This document shows, in pieces, positions 11,260 to 22,149 of a stretch of 64,000 nt of DNA (the stretch's first letter is position 1; each line of letters begins with the position of its first letter). The stretch lies in contig JAIXMF010000001.1 of the NCBI GenBank assembly GCA_025201365.1, positions 2,852,001 through 2,916,000 on the forward strand, written 5' to 3'. The notes beneath the pieces are model-generated. The model was not told the origin of the DNA. It was given only the letters and a program-made list of their open reading frames with translations, and searched no databases. Both the position numbers and the translations under genes were made by a program. Origin of the DNA: Syncephalis plumigaleata (lineage: Eukaryota > Zoopagomycota > Zoopagomycetes > Zoopagales > Piptocephalidaceae).

Positions 11260-13255
11260 TTACTGCTGCATCATAGGCCTGTAAACAGATGAATTTGTTA
11301 GACTATGCTGGATACAAGTAACGATGATAATAGTAATAATAACGAACTTACTTGTATTCGCGTAATACCATAGAAACACTCTCGCATGGAATCATACCAA
11401 TATCAGTGACAATCAGATTCATAAGCGAGGGTGGTGTAACATCATAGGTCATGGAGAGTAGTTTAAGACGTGGATTATCCGCTACCGCTTGTAGTGGACT
11501 TCTCCTGGTGTATTCAACAATGTACTAGGACATCCTGTATGACATAGAATCATGTTGATTGTTAGTAATGGCTTATCATCACCATGATCATAATCATTGA
11601 TTGCAACTTGCCTAGTTCATTCCATACGAATGAGTCCATCTGAACACGATCGGTGAATTTGTAAGTTTCACAACAGACAAGCACGGGTACTCGTCGTTCG
11701 TTGGCAGCCAGTGCCATTGATGCCGTACCCGCTCGGGATAACATGGCACCATTCGATAACATGGCGTGTGCACCCAGAAACACCTTAGTGGCCTGTGTAG
11801 AAGAGTTGTATTAGTACAAGATATCATTACACGTTTACTTCTTAATAACAATGTACACTTGCCTTCTCCATAGCAATGGATAGACCATTAAGCCATGAGT
11901 AGGTACATTCGATACCTGCATTATTCAGTGCAGATACTAGTCGTTTACCTATTCAATAGTTAGTACAAAAAGTACTCAATAGATATTATTGTTACTATTA
12001 CCTTCTAATAAAGGACGTGAATCCACTACAATCACTTTGAACTGAATACCACTCTCCTTTGCTGCCAGTAACACTTGTTGTACTGCCGATGATCTAATTA
12101 TTATTAATGTCATTGTTAATCAACTAGTTATTTCCAATGTAATATAACAGTGATACTTACCGTGCATAGGTTAAAATAACATCACCATCGTGAATCTTAC
12201 GTACGGCATGTTCTACTATTTCCTCATCAGCTCGTAGAATACGCTCATTAATGAATGCATCAATACGACCGATAATGTGTTTTTTACTCTAATCCACAGT
12301 ATTTCTTATTAATAACACGCGAACAATATATAGTCAGCAATAATGCATCGCAATCCTACCTCTTCATCGGATGTATCCACGTCTAGAATGGAGATCTCAT
12401 ACTTTAAATAACGAATGGCATTGCCCATGCTCACTGATAACGGGCGCATGCTTACTAGAAAGTTGATTTGCGGCGATAGATACGTTTGCAAATGACGAGA
12501 TATATGCATATTAGGTGGTGTCTGGTAATCTCTAATAACCTAATCGTATGCAGGTATTTGTAAATGAATAATAACTAGTAGCATTGTACATGATCGGCCT
12601 ACCTTCTTCAATGCACCAAGTAGTGCTACACATCGTGCATTACTACCGCAAATACGATGTTCGGCATAGGCTAGACCAAGTGCCAATATCGCTGGATGTA
12701 CATCTTTATCCGCTTTATTCGTACTTCCCTTGGCAACATTTAGATGTGCCACCAACGATGGATACTCTTGATCAAGTGCATTACGCTTACTCTTTGTCGT
12801 ACCAGTACCAGTACCAGTTGCTGCTGCTGCTGTTGCACTTGATGCGGTGGTCTTTGCAGACGATCCACCTGCTCCACTACCACCAGTGGATGTGACATTG
12901 GATGTGGAAGCACCACCACCACCAGTAGTTGAGGTTGTAGCTGCTTTCTTCGTCTTGTTACCCGCACCTTCTGGTGTATTGGCCGCCTTTTGCGCTGCTT
13001 TCTCTGCTCGTTGTCGCTCCTTTTCAACGAGTAGTAGTAGTAGTAGTAAGGGTGTTGCGTTATACAATATGTCAGCAGTAGTCAACTATATGGATCTCAC
13101 ACATTCTCACTCTCATTCTTTGATCTCGCCTATTTACTTGCCTGTAATTCACGTCGTTCCTTCTTTGTCATTTCTTTCATAGATTTCTTGGGTGGATTCT
13201 GCGTCGAGTGTGAAGCACCCGCGGGTGATAGCGTGTTTGATAATGACGAATCCAT
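11260..13255 (-). CDS. GCD2: translation initiation factor eIF2B subunit delta
   Basis: Regulatory subunit of the eIF2 guanine-nucleotide exchange factor; cytosolic. Starts [19 protein letters not shown], then a basic, low-complexity Gly/Thr/Ser-rich N-terminus and the conserved Rossmann-like C-domain: [104 protein letters not shown], then [20 protein letters not shown] and VSMVLREYK. Intron 1 (13020-13141) is GC-AG (CAG|GCAAGT). The 3' end is ambiguous: TAA directly after REYK (11348-11350) overlaps a perfect GTAAGT donor. Splicing that last intron (CTAAC branch, TTTACAG) gives REYKPMMQQ and a stop at 11260. I used the spliced end. Confidence 0.9.
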
Positions 13256-13527
13256 ACTGCTTGTATGAGTAGAATGAACGAACGAACGAAAGCAAAACAA
13301 TAGAATAAAAAAGTATTCATTCTATGATGATCTTCATCAACACATTATTGTTTCACAACAACAGCAACAACAATCATAACTACATTTGATATAAATAAAC
13401 ATTAAACATTAAGGGACGTCATTAGTTGTCATGATGGATTGTATTAAGCATGCTCTGAAACCGTTTTACTCGGTAACTCAACTCTTTCTCATTCATTCTA
13501 CGTGATATTTGATATTGATAGTAAACT

Positions 13528-14760
13528 ATGCTGAATAGGCAGAATATACGCTTTAGAGATCGTATCGATGCCGGTGAACAACTGGCCGATCATCTTAGCG
13601 AGCAATTAACGGGTATTGATGCCAATGATATTGTTGTATTGGCATTACCTCGTGGTGGTGTACCGGTAGCATCGGTTATTGCTAGACGATTTAACGCACC
13701 ACTCGATCTATGTCTCGTACGTAAACTAGGTGTACCAGGGTGAGTAGAGCAACGATATCAGTAGTCATTCAATGTTGATTGATACTAAACATCATCATCA
13801 TCATAATGAATAGACATGAAGAATTGGCATTTGGTGCCATTGCTGAGGGTGATTTTGTCGTTTATAATGAAGGTATTCGACAGACTGCCGATATTAGTGA
13901 CACGATAGCACAAGAGATTAGAGAACATGAGGTAAATTGATAGAATAATGACATATAGCAATAGAATAATAGTAATAACAATGATTGTACGATGATAGTT
14001 GGCTGAAATGAATCGACGTCAGCATGTATATCGTCAGGGTCGATCAGCACCTGTGATCATTGACAAGATTGTTATTATCGTAGATGGTAAGTGCACATAT
14101 TCCTATCTCGTAGATAAACGATATGCCTATTTAATAGTGCAATACTAATGGATATCATTCTAAAATAGATGGCAAGTAGTTTCTTCTTCTGTATTTAATT
14201 CAATTCATCTCATCGATTATATGTCATTTCATTATGTTTAGGTATTGCTACCGGTGCTACCATGCGTGTAGCTTGTCAGAGTGTACGATCAGGGTAATGT
14301 ATACATAATAGAATAGCAACATATCTCTGCATACACTAACAGCATGATGATCAATATGATATAGACATCCTAAGCGATTGATTGTTGCCGCTCCTGTTGG
14401 TGCACCGGAAAGTTGTCATGCAATGACAAAGGTGGCCGATCAAGTGATTTGTCTATCGCAGCCTACATATCTCAGTTGTATTGGTAAGTATAAGTACTAG
14501 ATGAGATATTTGCTATTACATATGAAGCAATGAAGCTAACAACCCTACAATCACTTCTTATCGTAGGTCGTTTCTATGATGATTTCACTCAGGTAATTAT
14601 TATACTTTTAATAGGATAACCGTGGATAATTATTAATAGCAAAATACATCGACGACCATTTACATAGACGACGGATGGTCAAGTGTGGAATTACTGGCGG
14701 CTGCTCATGTTCGACATGCAGCTCATGTTTCCAGTGTATCGAATCATTCATTGTAAATAG
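13528..14760 (+). CDS. bacterial-type phosphoribosyltransferase-domain protein
   Basis: Type I phosphoribosyltransferase fold. MLNRQNIRFRDRIDAGEQLA then IVVLALPRGGVPVASVIA and DLCLVRKLGVPG, HEELAFGAIAEG, and the PRPP-binding loop VDDGIATGATM, ending in GRFYDDFTQTTDGQV. This arrangement is common in bacterial stand-alone PRTases, often of unknown substrate; salvage of a nucleobase is possible but not demonstrated. The gene is cut by about seven short introns, including a probable 3-nt microexon at 14169-14171 that completes the PRPP motif. In the last exon the frame is one base short near 14684: TTDGQV is in one frame and the expected ELLAAAH tail in the next. The end is 14760 or 14756 depending on frame. 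It overlaps the convergent ARL5 gene. Confidence 0.85.
14169..14171 (+). other. probable 3-nt microexon of the phosphoribosyltransferase gene
   Basis: The exon ending GTAGATG (14086) is followed by a GTAAGT intron with a TACTAAT branch point and TAG acceptor at 14166-14168, then ATG, then a GCAAGT donor, then an intron ending TTTAG at 14241, then GTATTGCTACC. Including ATG gives VDDGIATG, the canonical PRPP motif; skipping it gives VDGIATG with one acidic residue lost. Confidence 0.6.
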
Positions 14761-15829
14761 CGCGAATAATACATAGTAATAAAATAGCGAAATAGTAATT
14801 GCACTGCATGTGTTCTTGTTCCACTATGTTGATGTCGAATTACTAGCATTGCCATTTCATGTTGATCACTAAGACTCTGCGTAATCTCGCTATTACCCGT
14901 TAATTGATTAACAATCCAGTCGAGTCCCTCGTATAATCCCTCGCCTTTCGTGGCAGAACATGCCTAAATCATTGTCAAATATTCAGTGTTACACGTAATT
15001 AACATACGATCCACGACAACTTACTTGAATCTGCCAGGGATGATCTTTAAGACTGGTAAGATCCAGTGCTTCTGACACTTGTGCGGCCGTCAATGCGCCG
15101 TCTAGATCTTGTTTATTGGCGAATACAAGGATACACGCTCCGTGTGCATTCTAACATATACCATTATCATTATAACGTTACATTAGTATATAGGTGTTAC
15201 TAGGCTGTATTGTTTAGTATACGTCATTCATTCATTCATTCTACTCACCTCTTGTGCTACAAGTCGATGCAGTTCATCTCGTACGATTGGTATACGTTTC
15301 TTATCCACACTATCCACCACCATAACGATAGCCTGTATAGAAAGAGAAATAAGACTAGTCAGTATTAAGCGTACTACTATTTGTACTCCTCATGTAGCGT
15401 ATGCATGATACGACGTGTGCACGTACACCGGCATTATCAAAATAGTTCACCCATGAACTACGTAGTGATTCTTGACCTCCGAGATCCCACATAATAAATT
15501 GAATATTCTTATACGTGATTTCCTATAGGATATATCGTCGTGTATGTTTAGCGTTTGTATTTATATTCGCGACTAGTCTCTCTCCTACCTCTACATTACC
15601 ACCAATAGTCGGTGATGTAGTAACTGTTTGTTTGAGTAGTCTATAGGTCATACACACACATACACGCATACTTGTTAGTAGTGTTACTAGTCAATCATAC
15701 TCGAATTGCTCCTACATACAAACGATAGAGTAGGGTGGTTTTACCGGCATTATCAAGCCCAATAATGATAATCTTGTGTTTCTGGCCACTATACCATAGA
15801 CGCCATAGCTTTGCCAGCATAATACCCAT
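14748..15829 (-). CDS. ARL5: ARF-like small GTPase, ARL5 type
   Basis: Golgi-type ARF-like GTPase. Starts [12 protein letters not shown], with Gly2 available for N-myristoylation. Motifs in order: [12 protein letters not shown] (P-loop), [10 protein letters not shown] (switch I), [13 protein letters not shown] (switch II), [12 protein letters not shown] (NKxD), [20 protein letters not shown]. The switch I and ESLRSSW text matches ARL5 better than ARF1, ARL1 or ARL2. About five introns, canonical. The conserved domain ends near [10 protein letters not shown]; the reading then continues for about 45 residues to a stop at 14748-14750, longer than usual, so the last exon may be wrong (a GTAATA donor lies at the end of the domain). 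Its 3' end overlaps the convergent phosphoribosyltransferase gene. Confidence 0.88.
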
Positions 15830-16069
15830 GGTGGTAAGTTGTAGAGGAATCTAACAGTGTAAACAAGTAAAGAAGATGAAGGACAACGACTTGACGAAAC
15901 AATATGATTCATCACTAACGCTTGCTAGCTATTATTACTAGCCAATCAAAAATAAAGTAATCTTGTCTATTTTAACATATGGAACAATAATATTATTGCT
16001 AATAGCACTTTATTAATGATTATATCGCGTCCAATGAGAACATGAAATGTTACGCGCATTAGAGGTGCT

Positions 16070-17355
16070 CTAATCGAACAAACCGAAGCCCATATCTTCA
16101 TCGGATTCATCGGCTTCCTCGGCAGGGGCGGCAGCGGCACTAGATTCGCCACTGGTGGCAGCAGCAGTTGGAGCAGCCACGGCGAAGGCAGATGGATCAG
16201 CCAAGTAGGCCTTGATCTAATATCGATGGAAATAAACAGTATGATTGTTAGTTATCGTAGTTCAAATGATAACGCGTAATATGCGTTCATTATCCCATCC
16301 GTGCGCGTATGTGTGTGTCATATATTATTAAGTAATAGGATAGACATTTTGAATCAGGAAAAAATTAGAGTGATTGCTTTAAACCATCATTAATACTTCC
16401 GTAAGCGAAGTAATTATCATCATATTGTTGATTATTGCCCTCTTTTCTAATGACAATAATCATGCTAGTCTACCAATTACTAGTACTAATAATATTGTAT
16501 CACACACCACCACTACCTTATTACACTATCGTTGTCTATCTCCCTAATATCAAGTGTGCTTACCTTCTCGGAACCTGGGAAGGTGTACTCGGTACCGACG
16601 GAGATGGCCAAGATGTCCTTGTAACCGTTGACGATCGAGTGTGGCACGGCAGCAACAGTTGGGTAGCCAATGGCCAACGAGATGGCGGCGATGGCCTTGA
16701 TACCGGTCATGTAGTTCTCCACGAGCTGGCTCTCCTCAATGTCGAGGATAGCTGGGGAGAAGATGGTGCCGTTGTCGTAGACTTGCACGACAGTCATACC
16801 GTAGGTGAACGGCGAGATGTTCAACATGTTAAGCAAGGTGGCTTCGGAAGCACCGACCTTCTCACCGACCTTAACCAAGTGCATATCAGTGGTGATTTCA
16901 ATGGTACCACGAGCAATCTTGGTGGGGACACCGAGGGCCTGGAAGAAGGAGGTCTTACCCGGTTCCATACCAGTGTTACCGGCTGGCACGAACACATCGA
17001 TTGGAGCGACGGCACCGGCACGAGCTGGGGCAGCAACACGGTTGGAGATGATAGTCTCGCGCACTTGCTTCAAGTCACCGTTGGTGAAGACGAAACCGAT
17101 ATTGCCACGGACGTGTGGGAGGAGCTTCTCGAAGATTGGGTTCTGAGCGCAGAGGACCTTCAAGGCACGACGAACCATGGTGTTCTTGCCCATCAACACG
17201 GTAGCATCGTTACGCAAAGTTTGACGAATCTGGTGCATCTGGTTGGAACCGACATTGTCAACGTTGACAATGAAGATGGACTTGTGGTTCTTGAGGAGGT
17301 CCTCGAACTTGTTGAAGTAGTTCTCCTTCTTGGTGCGAGTGTCTCCCGATGACAT
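16070..17355 (-). CDS. RPP0: 60S acidic ribosomal stalk protein P0 (uL10)
   Basis: Base of the ribosomal P-stalk that recruits translation GTPases. Exon 1 (16564-17355) encodes [53 protein letters not shown] and the rest of the uL10 fold. Exon 2 (16070-16216) encodes [17 protein letters not shown], an Ala-rich hinge and the C-terminal stalk peptide [12 protein letters not shown]. Length about 313 aa, as expected. The GC content and codon choice are visibly more biased than in neighbours, typical of a highly expressed gene. The single intron (16217-16563, 347 nt) is unusually long for this window and holds a C/D snoRNA. The long ORF on the other strand at 16435-17352 is only its shadow. Confidence 0.98.
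16348..16430 (-). ncRNA. intronic C/D-box snoRNA guiding 18S rRNA 2'-O-methylation
   Basis: On the minus strand within the P0 intron: C box ATGATGA at 16417-16423, an internal stem ACTTC...GAAGT, a C'-like ATGATGG, and D box CTGA at 16354-16357. The 15 nt CACTCTAATTTTTTC directly upstream of the D box are perfectly complementary to the conserved 18S rRNA segment GAAAAAATTAGAGTG. By the D+5 rule the target is the fourth A of the A6 run. From memory this is the site served by yeast snR53. Ends are approximate; the terminal stem is weak. Confidence 0.85.
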
Positions 17356-18213
17356 CTTGAGTATTTTTTGTGTTCAAAGGGTTCCAATAACGGAATTTAA
17401 AGACAGTCTATGATAGTGTAGACACTAGCCGTCAGTATAGCTGCTATGATATATAATATACATATACATATATTCATCCATCCATCTATATAACATATAC
17501 ATAGAATTGATTGGATGGATGGATGCATGCATGCATGGATATCATCTGTTCTAGCATGATATACGCTAATACGTATATTCTTACTTACCAAGTAATGTAG
17601 ACTGTTGGGCGTGAATAATCAGAAGGAGGGACAATCCTATCGGTGATTGATAGTAAGCTATAATATAGAATTTCGTTATACACTGTCCACATCACACCAT
17701 CATGTTTCTGCTATACATTTACATCACACCATTTACTAGTTGATTTACAACTTGTAGCTATGTTTATTGCTCGTAAAACATAATAAGACGCATATTCACT
17801 ACAATTGTTGTTATATTCCAAGAAATAGTGAATTTACACGTAGTTTACATGAATATTTGTTAATTATTTGATGAATGACGACATTGCTGATACTCTTACA
17901 CATATATTGATGCCTGCAACCATAACAAATGGCGACATCATATTCCGTTTAAGCTACTATTACTAATAGTAGTAGTACAATTATGTTTGACAATAGTCGA
18001 TGATGCAACCGGGAAAAAAAGACGATACTCGATAGCGACGATGGCGTGCTTTCCACTAATAATACAATCATGAGAGATTAATAATCTGTTTTGTTATAAA
18101 TACGTTGTCGTTATTCATGTTCAACAAATTACCAATTATCCCTTCACTGTTAATTTTCAGCTCATTCTTGTTACTTTCAACTTCATAGCAATTACTATTC
18201 TTTCAACGGCAAC
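17356..18213. other. divergent promoter region of P0 and the glutathione transferase
   Basis: 860 bp without a convincing gene. It holds imperfect repeats of the GGATGGATG/CATCCATC type around 17474-17537. It must serve both divergent start sites. Confidence 0.5.
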
Positions 18214-18982
18214 ATGACCTTGACCCTCTACCATAATACCTTTTGTCCGTACGCTCAGCGTGCACGTTTAGCCGTGGTGGAAACCAATCTAAACGTGGAG
18301 GAAATCGAGATTGATTTGAGCAATAAACCAGAATGGTACTATAGCGAGATAAATGACACGTACATTAACTAACCCATACGATTGATATTTATTCTGAAAA
18401 TACGCGATCATCTCTTGTAGGTATATCAAAGATATCAATCCCGTTGGTAAGGTGCCAGCATTGAAACTCGATGATGGTCAAATCCTCATTGAATCCCTAG
18501 TTATTGCTCAGTACATTTTGGAGAAATACGATACCGAGGGCAAGCTAATCTCTAATGATCCACTCGTTCGCGCCAAAACCAGCCTGTACATTGATCAATT
18601 CGGCAATTTCATATCCAAGTTCTACACTACCATCCTGGCTGAAGGGGACAAGTTGCAAGAGGCGCGTGATAATCTATTCGCCGCTGCTCGTAAGATTAAT
18701 GTCGAATTGGAGAAATTGTCCAAGGAGGGTCCTTACATCTTTGGTGATCAGTTCACGCTGGCAGATATAGTGAGTGCACCGCATTTCATCAGTCTAAGTG
18801 CACTTGAAAAGGACAAAGGCTTTACTTTTCCCGATACGAATGAATACGCTCGATTCAATGCATTACGTAAAACATTGAAGGAGCGACCAAGTGTGCAGCG
18901 TATCGTACCAAGTGTTGATGGAATCATAGCATCGTATGATTCATACCGTGCACGTCAAGCAGCAGCAGCAGCAGCGAAATAA
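18214..18982 (+). CDS. glutathione S-transferase, omega-like (CPYA active site)
   Basis: Cytosolic glutathione transferase. N-terminal thioredoxin-like domain: MTLTLYHNTFCPYAQRARLA, with Cys in the CPYA motif where omega/lambda-type enzymes have the catalytic Cys, then INPVGKVPALKLDDGQILIES with the cis-Pro and Glu-Ser of the glutathione site. The helical C-domain includes GPYIFGDQFTLADIVSAPHF. About 227 aa, normal for the family. One intron (18336-18420) splits GAATG/G in frame. The tail is Ala-rich (RQAAAAAAK). Such enzymes act as thioltransferases or dehydroascorbate reductases; the substrate cannot be read from sequence. Confidence 0.93.
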
Positions 18983-19506
18983 ATCATGATTGCAAATTGT
19001 AATAAACCTATGAATTTACATTTATCATTAGCATTTTATTCATTCTGCGTGTTTATATTTATGTATTGTCACTTTGATTGTTCATCATACACGTGTTAAA
19101 GCATTCTGAAAACGTATCCATGTTAACTAGATGATCCTGCTCTTTTATCGTTACTAGTCGTATTGTAAGTGTAGAACTGCAATGAGGAAGGAGAGTATTA
19201 ATTTCCATCGCTACCGGCTTGTTATCCTATCCATTTATTCCGTAATTAGAAGCAATCATTGGTGGGTTTGTTTGATGTCATTTTTATCTATATCATGACA
19301 GCCATTAGCCTTTCGTATTTGCGGTATGAAAGCAGCACTGTTGCATGGGAACAAATAACATGAAATTATAGAAATTGCAATTACAATTGTGCTCTATTTC
19401 AATACGCTAACTTGTACCGCGGATACTTGTCTTTTATCCTTTGTTGTTATTGTTGTCGTTGTTGACATATTAATGTATTAATTTGAAATAAACACCAGTT
19501 AATGGA
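18983..19506. other. spacer between GST and K+ channel
   Basis: About 520 bp holding the GST 3' end and the channel promoter. AATAAACC just after the GST stop may be a polyadenylation signal. No other feature seen. Confidence 0.4.
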
Positions 19507-22149
19507 ATGTCGCAATCCGATCGTAATGCGTCGTCAACATTCCACGCAAATATTGATCCATTTGCTCGACAGGTACGACCTGGTATGCCGGAGGAGATGC
19601 AGGAACATGATGGTGATCCAGATGCCATGTAAGATATATATATATAAAAGAAGAAATGTCGTCATCATAACACTGACTACTAATCCATCATTGGTAATAC
19701 GTATGATCATCTGGATGATTATAGAGGTCCACATACTATTATCTATGTGCCAGATACACCGGTAGAAGAGCAGATGATGGAGTATTTGACTGATAAATAT
19801 CCGCAAAGCAATTCAACACTACCGGAAAATGGTGAGTCCGAACATGCTAAGCAGCATGAATCGCCATTCGCGTCATCATCGACGAAGGATAATCCATATG
19901 TAAGTAATCAGTGAGTATGCAGGATTAGCAGTCCGCTAATTATGTAATAAAAATAGGGTATGTATTACTGCTAGTGGATGCTTCATTTGATGGCAATTAC
20001 TCTGATGAAAACTAAGCCAACAATTATGATACAAGCATTGCCATCATCGCAGGTCAGGAAAGATGATGCATCCAGCCAGAGACATATGCGCTATCTAGTT
20101 ATACCGGAATCGATGGAGCGTGATCGCATCAATAATATGAACTGGCTCCGTCGTAAATGTTACTATTTCTTTATTGAGCCACGTTCCATTCTGGTTAGTA
20201 ATATCATGTATAACTCCAATAATAATAATGACATTCATTAGGCTAAACTATACGTGATACTCATTGCCGCCACCATTATCGAGTCGGTCACCTTGAATAT
20301 CGTGGATAGTCTACCCGATCTACGTAATAATAATCATTACATGTCGGTAATTGTGTAGGTATATAATCGGTTCATCTTTACAATTACTAACTTTTTCGAT
20401 TAGTTCTAAAATTAAACCGTATAATATTGCGATTTTCAGTCTTGATTACCTGGCTCGTCTTTACGCTTCCACATATCGTTGGAGGTTTATAATACGTAAG
20501 AAATGCTCGACTCGCACGTTTATCCGTTGCTAATTGACGCTAATTGCCAATAGAGCCATTGCAGATCATTGATCTTATATCGCTCATCACCTATTTCCTT
20601 GATCAATTTCTACCTTCGTCTAAACTTACCGTAAGTAACGATAGAATGATAAATAAAAAGTATTATGACAAGGGAAATAATCGCACATCTAGATGGCCCT
20701 ACACTTCATTCGTGTTCTACGTATGTTCCGTTTATTCCGGGGTTTTCAACGATCTGAACGAAGTATCAACACTCGGGTAGGTGAAGCAACTATGCTGTTT
20801 TCGCTTATTATTCATGTGCGACTAAATGTTTATAGATGGTATTTTATTCGTTGAAAAGAAGTCGAGTGCAAATCGCCACCTTTATTACATACCTAATCAC
20901 CGTTCTCATTATCTCCTCCACATTAATGTATATCGTTGAACAGGATGTATTGGATGACCAAACTGGCCTATGGACGTATCACGTCGATGGCAAGGTTATC
21001 GTCAGTCCGTTTCAATCAGTGCCACACACCTTTTGGTGGTCAATCTCCACCCTGACCACAGTTGGATACGGTGGGTGTTACCAGTGTCGATACTCCGTGC
21101 TGCAATATAGTATGACTTACGCATACTCTACAATCTAGGCGATGATGTGCCACGCACGGCACTCGGTAAATTAGTGGCGGCATTTACCATGCTGCTCGGT
21201 GTACTGGCAAGTATACACGTCATATATGTGAGGAAAGCGGCATTACTTATCCGCGTGCATTTAGATGATCGCCCTACCCTCATCCATACTCGGTGCAAGT
21301 TTCCTCAACGAATGGCAGCATTATCATCGAGAGAAATATAACGCTCGTGTCAAAATGTCACGTGGTACCCGCAAGCGTACACCGCAGTCGCCAGTGAGCG
21401 AGACTGGGCATATTCGTCGTTTACGCGCTCATAACGAGCAACTTGTGAATGCAGTAGCGGAGGTGCAGCAAGCATTAACCATGGTATGTGAAATGATAAG
21501 CGAGTAGCATAAGGATGACAGACGATCACTATTGCGAATATTATGGTTACCATCCAGTAACGCTTATTCCCAATGCTTAACCTAGGTCAATCCCAGCGTG
21601 CATTACCGACTGTTACGTGAGGCTGAAAAGCGCGAACGTGCTGCTAATCAATTTGTGGCACAGCTGTACGCGGAAGTACAGGCGCTGCGTGCACAGCTGC
21701 AGCAAAATACCGACCACAATTTGGACTTTGTCGACAACCGGCCACAGTCATTCCTTAGCTTGTTCCGACGTGAGCGTAGTCAATCGCCGTCTTTTGGTGT
21801 GGAGCCGCGTTCGAGGGAATTCGACATCGCTGCCGATAGACCTCATGACCGTCTGACTCGTCATCGAACAGTTGCAGCATCAACGGTTGCAAGTTCACCC
21901 GATAACAGGTCCCATCCCATTACTAATAGACATGCTGAACGATTCTCAGCAGTAGCATCAGCTCCTAATAGTACTATAGGAGCAGGAATCCCTTCATCAA
22001 ATGGTCGACGAGGAACACCATCATCACCACCATCGCACCCATCCTATCAGGCTGCCACTGGAATGATGATACGTCCACCGTCTCCAAGACCGTCCATGCA
22101 TCGACGGCATTCACGCATGCGTTTGTCACCCGGCCAATCAGGCCATTGA
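19507..22149 (+). CDS. six-TM voltage-gated potassium channel (Kv-like)
   Basis: Shaker-superfamily K+ channel subunit, expected in the plasma membrane or vacuole. Order: N-terminal acidic tail (MSQSDRNASSTFHANIDPFA); S1 near AKLYVILIAATIIESVTLNI; S2/S3 near YLARLYAST, then PLQIIDLISLITYFLDQF; voltage sensor S4 ALHFIRVLRMFRLFRGFQR, with Arg at every third position; S5 VQIATFITYLITVLIISST; pore helix HTFWWSISTLTTVGYG, the filter being split by an intron before the Asp of GYGD; S6 LGKLVAAFTMLLGVLAMIALPSSI; then a coiled coil (EAEKRERAANQFVAQLYAEV) and a Ser/Arg-rich tail. At least ten exons. Joins between exons 2 and 3 and between S1 and S2 do not resolve cleanly by eye. The filter and sensor are complete, so function as a voltage-gated K+ channel is likely. 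Confidence 0.85.

Noticed and set aside
12540-13182. Several overlapping ORFs opposite the eIF2B delta N-terminus
   Set aside because: Low-complexity Gly/Thr/Ser coding DNA is open in many frames; only the minus-strand frame joins to conserved eIF2B exons.
16435-17352. 305-aa ORF on the plus strand
   Set aside because: It is the antisense shadow of the P0 coding sequence; its Asp/Gly/Val-rich translation follows from biased codons on the other strand, and P0 is certain.
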